A stretch of DNA of 64,000 nt, taken from NCBI GenBank assembly GCA_902779785.1, contig CACZDC010000001.1, positions 1-64,000 of the forward strand, written 5' to 3'. Position 1 is the first letter of the stretch. Every line of letters starts with the position of its first letter. Position numbers and translations under genes: made by a program. This stretch comes from an uncultured Bacteroidia bacterium. GTDB lineage: Bacteria; Bacteroidota; Bacteroidia; Bacteroidales; UBA932. Below the pieces are notes generated by a model that ran no database searches, was not told the origin of the DNA, and saw only the letters and a list, made by a program, of their open reading frames with translations. Below are positions 34,629 to 44,172 of this stretch, one piece after another.

Positions 34629-36149
34629 TCATTCCCACTCGATCGTTGCCGGGGGTTTAGAGGAGATGTCGTAGACCACGCGGTTGACGCCGCGGACGCG
34701 GTTGATGATTTCGCCGGAAATCTCACCCAGAACGTCGTATGGCAGCGGATAGGCCTCCGCGGTCATACCGTCCACAGAGCTGACGGCCCTCAGTGCGACG
34801 CAGCTTTCATAGGTCCTTTCATCGCCCATCACGCCGACGCTCCTGACGGGAAGGAGTATGGCTCCGGCCTGCCAGATCTTTTCGTAAAGTCCGTGGCGGC
34901 GAAGGGCGGATATATATATCGCATCGGCCTCCTGGAGGATATGGACCTTCTCAGGGGTGACTTCGCCGAGCACTCTGATGCCGAGGCCCGGACCGGGGAA
35001 AGGATGGCGGCCAAGGATGGACGGAGCAAGGCCGAGGGCTTTTCCGACGCGGCGGACCTCATCCTTGAAAAGCAGGCGGAGGGGTTCTACCAATTTGAAT
35101 TTCAAGTCTTTGGGAAGGCCGCCGACATTGTGGTGGCTCTTTATGGTCACGGACGGTCCCTTGACGGAGGAGGACTCTATGACGTCGGGATAGATGGTCC
35201 CCTGGGCCAGCCATTTCACCTGTCCATATTTCTTCGCGGCCTCGTTGAAGACCTCGATGTAGTCGCGGCCGATGACTTTGCGCTTGGCCTCCGGCTCGGT
35301 AACTCCCTTAAGGTCAGCGAAAAAGCGCTCCGACGCCCTTACGCCCTCAACCTGCAGGCCCATCCCTTCGTAGGAGGCGAGAACGAAGTCGAACTCATCC
35401 TTGCGGAGCAGGCCGGAGTCCACGAATATGCAGCGCAGGCGCTCTCCGACGGCCTTTTGCAAAAGCAGGGCGGCGACGGAGGAATCCACTCCCCCGGAGA
35501 GGGCGAGAAGTACCTCGTCATCGCCTAGCTTAGCCTTCAGTTCCTTTACCGTACTCTCAATGAAATTTTCGGGGGTCCATTCGCCCTTGCAGGCGCAAAT
35601 GCCTCTGACAAAGTTCCTTATGAGCTTCGGCCCCTCAGCGCTGTGATGGACTTCGGGATGGAACTGGATGCCCCAGCTGGGCTCGCCCTCGAGGCGGAAC
35701 GCGGCATTGGCGATGTCGGCGGTCGAGGCAATGCGGTGGAATCTCTCCGGAAGGGTGAGGATAGTGTCGCCGTGGGACATCCAGACTATGGAGCTCTCCG
35801 ACATTCCTTCGAACAGCCGGTCGTCCTCAAGTACTTGGATTTCAGCGCGTCCATATTCTCTCGAGGCAGCCGGGGCGACACGTGCTCCGCTGCTGTGGGC
35901 GAGGTACTGGGCACCGTAGCAAATGCCGAGAAGGGGCAGGCGGCCACGTATTTCTCCGAGATCCGGGACAGGCGCGTCAGCATCGTTTACGCTGGCCGGC
36001 GAACCGCTGAGTATCACGCCTTTGACTCCCTCCAGCGAGGGAATCTTATTGTAGGGATGGATCTCGCTGTAGACGCCTTCTTCACGGACCCTCCTTGCTA
36101 TCAGCTGGGTGTACTGCGAGCCGAAATCGAGTATCAGTATCTTATCCAT
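34629..36149 (-). CDS. guaA: GMP synthase (glutamine-hydrolysing)
   Basis: 506 residues. An N-terminal class I glutamine amidotransferase ([16 protein letters not shown], nucleophile Cys in [13 protein letters not shown], catalytic His and Glu in [11 protein letters not shown]) is followed by the ATP-pyrophosphatase domain ([16 protein letters not shown]) and dimerization domain ending in [11 protein letters not shown]. It converts XMP to GMP in the cytoplasm. It overlaps guaB by eight bases, so the two purine steps from IMP to GMP are coupled. Confidence 0.97.
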   Translation of the reverse strand: MDKILILDFGSQYTQLIARRVREEGVYSEIHPYNKIPSLEGVKGVILSGSPASVNDADAPVPDLGEIRGRLPLLGICYGAQYLAHSSGARVAPAASREYGRAEIQVLEDDRLFEGMSESSIVWMSHGDTILTLPERFHRIASTADIANAAFRLEGEPSWGIQFHPEVHHSAEGPKLIRNFVRGICACKGEWTPENFIESTVKELKAKLGDDEVLLALSGGVDSSVAALLLQKAVGERLRCIFVDSGLLRKDEFDFVLASYEGMGLQVEGVRASERFFADLKGVTEPEAKRKVIGRDYIEVFNEAAKKYGQVKWLAQGTIYPDVIESSSVKGPSVTIKSHHNVGGLPKDLKFKLVEPLRLLFKDEVRRVGKALGLAPSILGRHPFPGPGLGIRVLGEVTPEKVHILQEADAIYISALRRHGLYEKIWQAGAILLPVRSVGVMGDERTYESCVALRAVSSVDGMTAEAYPLPYDVLGEISGEIINRVRGVNRVVYDISSKPPATIEWE

Positions 36150-37221
36150 TGTAATTTGGTGTGGCCTTGGCTATCTGTACGTCGTGGGGATGGTTTTCGC
36201 GGAGAGAGGCGGCGCTGACGCGGACAAAACGGGCCTTGTGGAGGCTCTCCAGGTCCTTTGCGCCCACATAGCCCATTCCGGAGCGGAGGCCACCGGCGAG
36301 CTGGAATATCACCTCTCCGACCGGCCCCTTGCAGGGGACGCGGGCTACGACGCCCTCGGGGACGAGTTTTTTCGCTTCTTTCTGGAAATATCTGTCAGCC
36401 GAGCCGGCCTTCATAGCGTCCACCGAACCCATCCCGCGGTAGCCCTTGTAAAGGACGCCGCCGATTTCCTCGCACTCCCCAGGGGCCTCGTCCGTCCCGG
36501 CGAAAAGGGAGCCGCACATCACGCTGTCAGCCCCGGCGGCAAGGGCCTTCACGATGTCCCCGGAATAGCGCAGACCGCCGTCGGCTATGACAGGGACGCG
36601 GCCTGCTGCGGCCTCGGCGACCTCGGCTATGGCCGTCAGCTGAGGGACTCCGACGCCCGCGACGATGCGCGTCGTGCAGATGGACCCCGGACCGATTCCG
36701 ACCTTGAGGGCGTCGGCTCCGGCGTCGATTAAGTCCTTCGCGGCCTCGGCGGTGGCTATGTTCCCGACCACGACGTCGAGTCCCGGGAAGGCCGCCTTAA
36801 TCTCCCTGAGCTTGTCCATAACCCCCTTCGAGTGCCCGTGGGCGGAATCCAGGACAACGGCGTCCACCCCTTCCGCGACAAGGGCTCTGACCCTTTCCAG
36901 GGCGTCCGGCGTTATGCCGACCCCGGCGGCAGCCCTCAGGCCTTCTGCCTTGACCTTCTTCACCTCGGCGGCCTGGGCTTCGGCGGATATGTTCTTATGG
37001 ATCACCCCTATTCCGCCGCAGCGGGCCATTGCTATGGCCATCCGGGCCTCGGTGACCGTGTCCATCGCGGCTGAGGCAAAGGGGATTTCGAGGGGGACAT
37101 TGCGGGAAAAACGCGTGTTGAGGCTGACTTCGCGAGGCAGGACTTCGGAATACGCCGGGACCAGGAGAACGTCATCGAAAGTGATGGCTTCCCTTAGAAT
37201 TCTGTCTTGAATGGAGGACAT
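36142..37221 (-). CDS. guaB: IMP dehydrogenase lacking the CBS module
   Basis: 359 residues, about 130 shorter than most bacterial IMPDHs. The catalytic barrel is complete: [41 protein letters not shown], the catalytic Cys loop [15 protein letters not shown] and GYRGMGS. The missing part is the tandem-CBS (Bateman) insertion that normally follows KVK near residue 90; here the chain runs straight into [13 protein letters not shown] modules regulate IMPDH by nucleotides, so this form probably lacks that control. A TAAATTTG promoter element lies at 37248-37255, minus strand. First gene of guaB-guaA. Confidence 0.95.
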   Translation of the reverse strand: MSSIQDRILREAITFDDVLLVPAYSEVLPREVSLNTRFSRNVPLEIPFASAAMDTVTEARMAIAMARCGGIGVIHKNISAEAQAAEVKKVKAEGLRAAAGVGITPDALERVRALVAEGVDAVVLDSAHGHSKGVMDKLREIKAAFPGLDVVVGNIATAEAAKDLIDAGADALKVGIGPGSICTTRIVAGVGVPQLTAIAEVAEAAAGRVPVIADGGLRYSGDIVKALAAGADSVMCGSLFAGTDEAPGECEEIGGVLYKGYRGMGSVDAMKAGSADRYFQKEAKKLVPEGVVARVPCKGPVGEVIFQLAGGLRSGMGYVGAKDLESLHKARFVRVSAASLRENHPHDVQIAKATPNYNG

Positions 37222-37247
37222 AAAGGACGGTTCTTGGTTCTATCTTG

Positions 37248-37276
37248 CAAATTTAGCGAAATTATCCTTATATTTG
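37248..37276. promoter_or_regulatory. Divergent promoters, guaB and 37282 gene
   Basis: Minus-strand TAAATTTG (37248-37255) for guaB and plus-strand TATATTTG (37269-37276) for the secreted protein. The latter is five bases before a GTG start, suggesting a leaderless message. Confidence 0.55.
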
Positions 37277-37281
37277 CAGCG

Positions 37282-37806
37282 GTGAAACGAGTTTTGACCA
37301 TATTATTTTCACTGCTTTGTCTCGGGGCCGCCGCTCAGGTGCGCTCCTATGGGGATATGGACTCGAAGACTTTCGTCATCGGTCTGGACAGCTATTTCTT
37401 CGGCACGTCCGGGGCTCTGGACTTCTCCGTCGGCGGCACTGCCTGGCAGGCTTTCATCGCAGGAAGCAAGGTCAGCGTCAATGGAGACTTGCTCCTCAAC
37501 GGGCAGGGAGAGACGCTGGTCGGCATCCACGATTTCACCGGGGACAATGTGGTCGAACTGGTGATCGGCAGCCGCACCTCGCAGGGTGTCGTGGCCCGTA
37601 TCTATCAGCTCGGCGGCGGGAAATGGAAACTTATCGGGAAGGTCGGCGCTTTCGGCAGCGGCGTTTCCGAGATCCGGGTCTTCCGCCAGGCGCTGACCGT
37701 CAAGGACAAGGAAAGCGGCGCCCTCCATACCTGGACCTGCCACGGCGGCAGTTTCGACTTCAAGTCTTCCGCCGGCGGTCCTGACCCAACTCCGTCAAAC
37801 CTTTAA
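37282..37806 (+). CDS. Secreted protein of unknown function
   Basis: A 174-residue protein with signal peptide (VKRVLTILFSLLCLGAAAQ, GTG start at 37282 right after the promoter) and a beta-rich mature part (GETLVGIHDFTGDNVVELVIGSR resembles an FG-GAP/VCBS-type strand-loop with an Asp-rich turn). The in-frame extension to 37207 would use TTG and run through the promoter, so it was rejected. It sits 15 bases before an outer-membrane barrel gene and may assist it. No named family recognised. Confidence 0.65.
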   Translation: MKRVLTILFSLLCLGAAAQVRSYGDMDSKTFVIGLDSYFFGTSGALDFSVGGTAWQAFIAGSKVSVNGDLLLNGQGETLVGIHDFTGDNVVELVIGSRTSQGVVARIYQLGGGKWKLIGKVGAFGSGVSEIRVFRQALTVKDKESGALHTWTCHGGSFDFKSSAGGPDPTPSNL

Positions 37807-37821
37807 AATGTTATACAAAAA

Positions 37822-38502
37822 ATGAAAAAGTTTATTGCAATTGCTGCAGCTCTCGTGCTTTTCGGCACACAGGCTTTCGCCCAGCTCTCTGTCGGAGCAG
37901 GCTATCTGAATTCAACTGAAATCTCCAAAGTCCAGACTAACGACGGTACCAAGAAGTACACTCAGGACCTCAACGGTTTCTATGCCGGCGCCAACTACAC
38001 CTTCGGCCTCGACGCTCTCGTAGATGGTCTCGCAATCACTCCCGGTGCCTATGCTTCAATGCTCTTCGGTACTGACAAGGACAATACCAACAAGAAGTAT
38101 CAGGACCTTACCGTCAACATTCCCATCAACATCAGCTACGGTTTCAACCTGACCAGCGACTTCAAGCTTATGGCTTTTGCCGGCCCTATCTTCCAGATCG
38201 GCGTTATCAACAAGACCATCACCAAAGTCTCCAACGAGACCAACACCCGCAACAATTTCGAAGCTGACAAGGTCAGCGCCAGCATTGATCTCGGCTCTCT
38301 CGGCATTGTCGGAGGCGAGGCTACTCTCGTTCCTGCCCGTGAGCGTTTCAACATCCTCCTCGGCGGCGGTCTCGGCTTCGAGGTCAACGAGCAGATTGCT
38401 GTTCTCGTGGGCTACAACCACTCCCTGATGAACTACTGGAAGCTCGACAAAACCACCGTCGGCCGCAGCCAGATTACTGTCGGCGTGAACTTCAAGTTCT
38501 AA
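37822..38502 (+). CDS. Outer-membrane beta-barrel protein
   Basis: A 226-residue protein: signal MKKFIAIAAALVLFGTQAFA, then alternating amphipathic strands (LSVGAGYLNS, GFYAGANYTFG, ITPGAYASMLFG, LLGGGLGFEVNEQIAVLVGYNHSL) ending in VGVNFKF with the terminal Phe recognised by the Bam complex. It fits an 8-10-strand porin-like or OmpW/OmpX-type barrel. Followed by an intrinsic terminator. Confidence 0.85.
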   Translation: MKKFIAIAAALVLFGTQAFAQLSVGAGYLNSTEISKVQTNDGTKKYTQDLNGFYAGANYTFGLDALVDGLAITPGAYASMLFGTDKDNTNKKYQDLTVNIPINISYGFNLTSDFKLMAFAGPIFQIGVINKTITKVSNETNTRNNFEADKVSASIDLGSLGIVGGEATLVPARERFNILLGGGLGFEVNEQIAVLVGYNHSLMNYWKLDKTTVGRSQITVGVNFKF

Positions 38503-38523
38503 GAGACAGCGTTTCAACAAAAA

Positions 38524-38552
38524 GGCCGACTCCTCCGAGCCGGTCTTTTTTT
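38524..38552. terminator. Bidirectional terminator between barrel and esterase genes
   Basis: A 9-bp stem with one mismatch and one G-T pair (38524-38532 with 38537-38545), an A-run before it and a T-run to 38552 allow termination of both converging genes. Confidence 0.8.
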
Positions 38553-38555
38553 GTG

Positions 38556-39362
38556 TCAGACCTCGGCGAAGAAGGCGCTCAGGAGCTCGCGGATTTCGAA
38601 AAAGCGCGGAGTGAGCCTGTCGTCGGCGTCGAGGTGCAGGCGGTGGCCCTTTTCGGGGACGGAATGATGCTCCGAGACTATGCCGAGACTCTGGGCCTGA
38701 CGATGGACCGCGAGGGTACCGAAACACTTGTCCATTAGGCATTTAGCTCCGAGCGGATAGCCTTCAATGTAAGGGACCATAGGGTCCTTTTCGCTCTGGA
38801 AAGAAAAGATTGGGACATTCGCGCGGCCAAGGATGCCAAGGTCGTGGACATAGCCCCAGAGGTTGCCGACGGCCCTTATCCGGCAGGGCGGCATATTCGA
38901 CGGCGGGTCGTAGGCAAGGGACAGCGCGATGGCCCCTCCGGCGCTGGTTCCGGCGACGAAAACTCTCTCCGGGTCGACATCGTCCCTTTGAAGGAGGAAA
39001 GAGAGAGCAGCCGCAGCATCTTCCACGGCCTCCTTCTCAGCCCTGGCAACGGCTCCCCTGCCCGGCCTGAGCCCGAGACGATAGTCTATGGACGCGGCCA
39101 CATAGCCGAGCGAAGCGAAATGTCTGCACCACTCCACCTGCCCCTTTTCCTCCTTATTTCCAATCATATAGGCTCCTCCGTGCATCATCAGAAGAAGCGG
39201 CCGGCGGCCCGGGAGATCCGTGGTGTATATATCCATTTTCAGCTCCAGCTCCCGGCGGCGACACAGCTTTCCGAGCAGGCTCCAGACGGAAATCGGCCGG
39301 GACGAGGGGGCTTCGCACCAGTATCCGTGGACCTTGGAATATACTACATCCTTGATTAGCAT
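38556..39362 (-). CDS. Alpha/beta-hydrolase esterase
   Basis: 268 residues of the BD-FAE/hormone-sensitive-lipase-like group: oxyanion HGGAY near residue 60, nucleophile elbow GTSAGGAI, acid Asp in SEKDPMVPY and catalytic His in GHRLHLD. No signal peptide, so cytoplasmic. Such enzymes deacylate sugars, xylan fragments or small esters. It stands alone, reading away from the DUF1232 gene; a TACCTTTG element lies just upstream on its strand. Confidence 0.83.
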   Translation of the reverse strand: MLIKDVVYSKVHGYWCEAPSSRPISVWSLLGKLCRRRELELKMDIYTTDLPGRRPLLLMMHGGAYMIGNKEEKGQVEWCRHFASLGYVAASIDYRLGLRPGRGAVARAEKEAVEDAAAALSFLLQRDDVDPERVFVAGTSAGGAIALSLAYDPPSNMPPCRIRAVGNLWGYVHDLGILGRANVPIFSFQSEKDPMVPYIEGYPLGAKCLMDKCFGTLAVHRQAQSLGIVSEHHSVPEKGHRLHLDADDRLTPRFFEIRELLSAFFAEV

Positions 39363-39405
39363 TGCACAATTTTTGCAGACAATCTACCCTGCAAAGGTAA
39401 AAAAT

Positions 39406-39801
39406 ATGTCAAAAAATTCCATCTCTTCGTCGGAACTGCAGCAATATCAGAAGCATTATTCCGAGAATGACTTCTTCAAAAAGATAACGAAGTTCGCGAA
39501 AAAGGCGGGCATCAAGACGGTCTATTACGCTCTGGTCTTGTATTTTACGCTCACTGATCCCGCGACGCCTTCCCGCTACAAGGCCGTGATAATGGGGGCT
39601 CTTGGATACTTCATCCTGCCTTTCGATTTCATTCCTGACATCTTCCCCGGAATAGGCATAGTCGATGACTGGAGCGCACTGCTAGGCGCAGTTCTCTATG
39701 TCGCGACGGCGATTACCCCGGACATCAAGGCCCGGGCGAAGGCTAAGCTCTCCGACTGGTTCGGCTCCTATACCGAGGCTGACCTCGGAGACCTTGCCTA
39801 A
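39406..39801 (+). CDS. DUF1232 (YkvA-type) membrane protein
   Basis: A 131-residue protein with the DUF1232 signature ALGYFILPFDFIPDIFPGIG followed by DDWSALLGAV, which spans about two membrane helices. The start at 39406 was chosen because upstream sequence is the esterase gene on the other strand. Members are widespread small membrane proteins; their role is not settled. It overlaps the convergent aldehyde dehydrogenase by four bases. Confidence 0.85.
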   Translation: MSKNSISSSELQQYQKHYSENDFFKKITKFAKKAGIKTVYYALVLYFTLTDPATPSRYKAVIMGALGYFILPFDFIPDIFPGIGIVDDWSALLGAVLYVATAITPDIKARAKAKLSDWFGSYTEADLGDLA

Positions 39802-41174
39802 AGCATTTTCTTCACAATGGAGAACAGCTTGTAGGGCATATAGCGGACCGGAAGATCTATCCAAAGCGGCGTGCGCAGGACGGTGCGCTCGTGGCTGAAT
39901 GCCAGAAAACTGCGCTCGGAATGATATGAACCCATACCGGAATTGCCGACACCGCCGAAAGGAGCGTGGCTGTTGGCTATATGCATAACTACATCATTGA
40001 TGCAGGCCCCGCCGGAGGTGGTTGCAGCAATCAATTCCCATCCGTTCTTTTCCTTGCCGAAATAGTAGAAGGCGAGCGGCTTTTCGCGGGAATTGACAAA
40101 GTCGGCGACCTCGGCGCGGTCCCGGAAAGTCAGTATCGGGAAGATGGGCCCGAAAATTTCTTCCTGCATCACCGGCGAGTCCGGGGAGACCTTGTCCAGA
40201 AGGGTGGGCTCGATCCATAGCTTTTCGCGGTCGTTGTGGCCTCCGGCGATGATTTCGCCGTCTTTGAGATAGCTCTCAAGCCGGTCGAAGGCTGCCTCCC
40301 TGACTATATGGACATACTTGTCGGAATGCTCGGTCCCCTCCGGATAGAGTCTTTTCACTTCACGGCGGAAGGCCTCTACGAAGGCTTCTTTGATATCTTC
40401 GTGGAGGAAGAGATAGTCCGGCGCGATGCAGGTCTGGCCGCTGTTGAGGCACTTTCCCCAGGCGATGCGGCGGGCGGCAAGAGGCAGGTCGGCGTCCTTG
40501 TCGACTATACAGGGACTCTTTCCGCCGAGTTCCAGCACGAGGGGCGTCAGATACTTGGACTGGGCCTCCATTGCAATGCGCCCGAGCGAGGGGCTGCCTG
40601 TCAGGAAAACGAGGTCGTAGCGATGACGGAAGAGTTCTGCGTTGACCAGGCGATTGCCCTGGACTACGGCTATGTACTCCTCGGGGAAGCTGTCGGCAAT
40701 CAGCGTTTCAAGTGCCTTGGACACGTTCGGCACATAGGGCGAGGGCTTCAGGAGGGCTGTGCAGCCTGCCGAGATGGCTCCGACAAGCGGATTGAGCAGA
40801 AGCTGGACGGGATAGTTCCAGGGGCTCACGATAAGGGTGCAGCCGAGGGGCTCGCGGACGATGTATGTTTTTGACGGGGCCACACTCAGAGAGGGGGCGA
40901 CGCGTCTTTTCTTTGCCCAGCGGCGGGTGTTGCGGATGGCATCGTCTATTTCGCCATAGACGAGTCCTATTTCCGTCAGATAGGCTTCTTCGTAACTCTT
41001 GTGAAGGTCCTGCCACAGGGCATCGCAGATGGTTTTTTCCCACTTTTTCAATCCGGCTTTGAAGGCTTTCAGCTGGCCTATACGCCATTTTACATCGCGG
41101 GTGCTGCCTCCGTCGAAAAAGTTTCGCTGCTTCAGGACGAGTTCTTCTATTCTTTCCGGAGAGGTGTTTTCCAT
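39798..41174 (-). CDS. Aldehyde dehydrogenase
   Basis: 458 residues, the class 3/fatty-aldehyde-like branch without an N-terminal extension. Visible: cofactor segment LIVSPWNYPVQL, LTGSPSLGRI, the general base ELGGKSPCIV and the catalytic Cys in NSGQTCIAPDYLF; the C-terminus (LPVRYMPYKLFSIVKKML) is hydrophobic and may touch the membrane. It oxidises aldehydes to acids with NAD(P). It abuts the upstream lipoprotein gene without a gap, so the two may be co-transcribed. Confidence 0.92.
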   Translation of the reverse strand: MENTSPERIEELVLKQRNFFDGGSTRDVKWRIGQLKAFKAGLKKWEKTICDALWQDLHKSYEEAYLTEIGLVYGEIDDAIRNTRRWAKKRRVAPSLSVAPSKTYIVREPLGCTLIVSPWNYPVQLLLNPLVGAISAGCTALLKPSPYVPNVSKALETLIADSFPEEYIAVVQGNRLVNAELFRHRYDLVFLTGSPSLGRIAMEAQSKYLTPLVLELGGKSPCIVDKDADLPLAARRIAWGKCLNSGQTCIAPDYLFLHEDIKEAFVEAFRREVKRLYPEGTEHSDKYVHIVREAAFDRLESYLKDGEIIAGGHNDREKLWIEPTLLDKVSPDSPVMQEEIFGPIFPILTFRDRAEVADFVNSREKPLAFYYFGKEKNGWELIAATTSGGACINDVVMHIANSHAPFGGVGNSGMGSYHSERSFLAFSHERTVLRTPLWIDLPVRYMPYKLFSIVKKML

Positions 41175-42635
41175 TCAATTGTATTTGTACAGTTTGAACT
41201 CGACTTTGAAATTAAAGCCGCCCTTGCCCTCGTTGCCGTTCATATCAAGCTCCATATTGCCTGACCACGGCACCATAGTCGCGGACCTATTGTTGTACGT
41301 AATCTGTTGCGAGGGAGATGATGTCCATCCGGCCTTGGACACGCGGACCGCAGGATTGGTATATGGATGATGGAAAACCCTGCTGGAACCATCCCAATAG
41401 ATGATTCCGTGTTCGGTGTTGAATGTAATCATTATGTCCAGGGGGATGCTCTGGGTGTCCGGTTTAAAGATCAGTCGGCGGCTTTCACTTTCGGATACCG
41501 GAACCTGGTAAAAGCCCATTTTATCATTACGTATTTTCGAATCGTCCGAGAGTGGAGTAAGCTCTATGAATTCAGGCTGTTTCAAGCTCCAGGACTCGGC
41601 GTACAATTCTTTTGCTTTCACGGCGATGACTTTGTTCTTACGAGAGTACCACTTGGTTTCTTCTGTCCCGTCAGAGAACTCTGTCTTGATATTGTAGTCG
41701 TAGGAGAAATCGATATTGTTATCCGTCGAAGGAACGAACTTCTCCTCAAGAATTTCCTGACGCGTTACGTAACGGCTGAGTTTGCTTGGTCTATGTATAG
41801 TCGAAGCGTCGTGGCTGCCATAAAAAAGTACCACTTCCACTAATAATTCCCCGTTCCTCTTTTGGGAAATCTTTTTCACGTGACCTTTCCCGTCGACTTC
41901 ACTCTCAAACACTAATTCATCTTTGACAGTCATATCTGGGCCGTAATACGTGATTTTGGAAAGGACGTTCTTTGAATGGAAATGGCCTGCGACAATGCTG
42001 GGAACAAAAAGATCTTCAAGGCCGCTGATGACATCGATTCCGCACCAGGGATTAGCCGTCAGAGAATATTCAATGACAGTTTTACTGCCGTCACCGGCGG
42101 TAAAAGCAGTTAAATTGCCATCAGTCCATTCAAATATAGTTTCGTTGTGACCATCGTTGTAAGAACTTACCGTCTTATCATCGTTCAGAGTAAATGTGCC
42201 TGTGCTTTTACTGCCGTCTGATAGTTCAGAATCGAATTTGACAGACCCGTTTTCATAGACATAACTGTCATATTGATGGACCATTTTCGATACGATGTAG
42301 TCTTCCGGATAAATGCTCTTGGCAACGGGGAACTCCTCGAAGAATTCGCAATAATCGCTGAACCCGTTTTTGCCATACTTGTAGCTGTTCCGTGCCCCTC
42401 CAATAGTTTCAGTTAAGGACACACATCCTTTTTCGTAACTGATGAGAGTAGTAGTATATGGCGTTTCTCCATAATTACTTACATCAATCCGGACAATTCT
42501 GTCGGCCGCGTTGGTGATTGGGGCAAAACGCAGGAATGCTGAATTCTGGCTGCTTGGTTCTTTTTCTTCGCAAGAGAAAAACCCCAAGCACAGGATTGAA
42601 CCAAGAGCAATAGTCGCAAGTTTTTTCATATCCAT
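41175..42635 (-). CDS. Large lipoprotein of unknown function
   Basis: 486 residues with a lipoprotein signal (MKKLATIALGSILCLGFFSC). The mature part is beta-rich with many short Tyr/Lys/Asp strands like repeated antiparallel sheets (YEKGCVSLTETIG, FEWTDGNLTAFTAGDGSKTV), reminiscent of DUF4595-type Bacteroidota lipoproteins, but I do not recognise it firmly. The codon before KKL is an ATG two residues after the annotated one; either start is possible. Promoter TATTTTTG at 42653-42660 on the minus strand. AT-richer and with plainer codon use than its neighbours. Confidence 0.7.
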   Translation of the reverse strand: MDMKKLATIALGSILCLGFFSCEEKEPSSQNSAFLRFAPITNAADRIVRIDVSNYGETPYTTTLISYEKGCVSLTETIGGARNSYKYGKNGFSDYCEFFEEFPVAKSIYPEDYIVSKMVHQYDSYVYENGSVKFDSELSDGSKSTGTFTLNDDKTVSSYNDGHNETIFEWTDGNLTAFTAGDGSKTVIEYSLTANPWCGIDVISGLEDLFVPSIVAGHFHSKNVLSKITYYGPDMTVKDELVFESEVDGKGHVKKISQKRNGELLVEVVLFYGSHDASTIHRPSKLSRYVTRQEILEEKFVPSTDNNIDFSYDYNIKTEFSDGTEETKWYSRKNKVIAVKAKELYAESWSLKQPEFIELTPLSDDSKIRNDKMGFYQVPVSESESRRLIFKPDTQSIPLDIMITFNTEHGIIYWDGSSRVFHHPYTNPAVRVSKAGWTSSPSQQITYNNRSATMVPWSGNMELDMNGNEGKGGFNFKVEFKLYKYN

Positions 42636-42652
42636 TGATTTAGATTCACTTG

Positions 42653-42703
42653 CAAAAATAACATTTTTTCATTCACGCTCTGTAGAAATATTTATTATCT
42701 TTG
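42653..42703. promoter_or_regulatory. Divergent promoters between lipoprotein and membrane protein
   Basis: Minus-strand TATTTTTG (42653-42660) and plus-strand TATCTTTG (42696-42703) elements face away from each other. Confidence 0.5.
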
Positions 42704-42721
42704 TCCAAATGGCTGAACTCT

Positions 42722-43204
42722 ATGATATTCCTGCTTGAATCCCTGCTCGCCTGCGTGGCCTTTACATTTTTCGTCTTTATCCTTTCGAGAAACCCTTTGA
42801 AGACTATCTACAACTATCCCCCGGCCATAGTGGAAAGGGCCGTGAAACTGGGGCTTGTAGACGAAAACAACCGCCCCGGAGGGACGGTGTTTTACATAAA
42901 GAAAATCTCCGTACTGCTTATTTTCGGCCTGGTTCTCGGCTTTCTGATGCGCTATGTCAATGGTTGTGAAACCTTCTGGGAAGGGACTCTGACCGCGTAT
43001 CTTCTATGGTGCGTAGTGGACTGGTTCGACGCCCTGGTGATGGACTGCATCTGGTTCTGCCACGACCCTCATTTCATCATACCAGGAACAGAGGATATGA
43101 AAGAGGCCTACCACGACTACTGGTTCCATATCAAGGGCTCCCTTATCGGGATGGTCCTGGCCATCCCCGCCGCGCTGCTCGCCGGCCTGATAGTGATTAT
43201 GTAA
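42722..43204 (+). CDS. Integral membrane protein of unknown function
   Basis: 160 residues with about four hydrophobic helices (FLLESLLACVAFTFFVFIL, KISVLLIFGLVLGFLM, LTAYLLWCVVDWFDALVMDC, LIGMVLAIPAALLAGLIVIM). The Cys-rich helix with WDWFDALVMDCIWFCHDPHF-like spacing is distinctive. The ATG at 42722 was preferred; an in-frame TTG at 42701 overlaps the promoter. No family recognised. Confidence 0.7.
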   Translation: MIFLLESLLACVAFTFFVFILSRNPLKTIYNYPPAIVERAVKLGLVDENNRPGGTVFYIKKISVLLIFGLVLGFLMRYVNGCETFWEGTLTAYLLWCVVDWFDALVMDCIWFCHDPHFIIPGTEDMKEAYHDYWFHIKGSLIGMVLAIPAALLAGLIVIM

Positions 43205-43206
43205 GC

Positions 43207-44169
43207 CTACTTCAGCGTGTGGCGGCCTACTTTTGTAAGCCAGCCGATGATGAGTTCGGGACGGTCGGTCTGGATCATTGACACTCCAGCGTCCATATAC
43301 TGCTGATACACCTCACCGGGATCCTTGCACCGGAAGGCAGCGTCGTCATCATTTCCGTCTCCCCCGCAGAGCGACGCCCAGATTGTGTTCACCCATACTT
43401 TTGAACCCTGGGCGATTATCTTTTCCGCCGCGTCCTTGAAGGCGCTGTCATTATTATTGCCCCAGCAGACTTCATAGGCCAGAGGCACGACGCCCTTTTC
43501 CAGATAGGAGTAGAAGAGAGCCTTGCCCTTCTCCTGCTGGATATTGATTATGGGCATATACATCATATTGTGAGGGTAGGCGGCTTCGTGCTCCGCAACG
43601 ACCTCTACCGGCTTGGAGCCCTTTATCAGGACCTGGTCGGTAACCCCCAGTCTTTCAGTTATTTCCAAGACTTTGTCGTAGTACTCGTATCCCTGGTCGA
43701 CATTGACGCAGATCCTATCTTTGGTGCAGAGAAGAGCCTCCTCCAGGGTGGGCATACGGAGAGAGTCTATCGTGACTCCGTGGGCGCGTTTCAGGCTGAG
43801 ACTCTTGATTTCGGCGAGAGTGAGGTCTTTTACTTTTGCACTCTTTTCCTTATCCTCCCTGAAAACCCTGCTGAAGTTCGTGCAGCGCTTGACGTCACGG
43901 TCGTGGCTCAGCACCAGAACGGAATCGGAGGTCATTTTAAGGTCTATTTCGACGATGTCCGCACCCATTGCGATGACACTTTCGATGGCCGGGATGGAAT
44001 TCTCCGGCCAGTTGCGCCAGTCGCCGCGGTGGCATGCCACAACTACGTATTTGGACTGAGGGTTATGTATCTGAGCAGCAATTGCTTCCGCACGGTTTGC
44101 ATATTTCGGGGCAGAGCTGCATCCGGCAAGAAGCAAGAGTGCAGCAAAAGCAAAGAAAAGGCGTTTCAT
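43207..44169 (-). CDS. Glycerophosphodiester phosphodiesterase lipoprotein
   Basis: 320 residues: lipoprotein signal MKRLFFAFAALLLLAGC, then a GDPD TIM barrel with the HRGDWRNWPENSI active-site start, EIDLKMTSDSVLVLSHD metal/catalytic segment and the closing VSMIQTDRPELI. It hydrolyses glycerophosphodiesters (from phospholipids or teichoic acids) to glycerol 3-phosphate and an alcohol, at the envelope. It lies three bases downstream of the guanine deaminase gene on the same strand. Confidence 0.93.
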   Translation of the reverse strand: MKRLFFAFAALLLLAGCSSAPKYANRAEAIAAQIHNPQSKYVVVACHRGDWRNWPENSIPAIESVIAMGADIVEIDLKMTSDSVLVLSHDRDVKRCTNFSRVFREDKEKSAKVKDLTLAEIKSLSLKRAHGVTIDSLRMPTLEEALLCTKDRICVNVDQGYEYYDKVLEITERLGVTDQVLIKGSKPVEVVAEHEAAYPHNMMYMPIINIQQEKGKALFYSYLEKGVVPLAYEVCWGNNNDSAFKDAAEKIIAQGSKVWVNTIWASLCGGDGNDDDAAFRCKDPGEVYQQYMDAGVSMIQTDRPELIIGWLTKVGRHTLK

Positions 44170-44172
44170 ACT

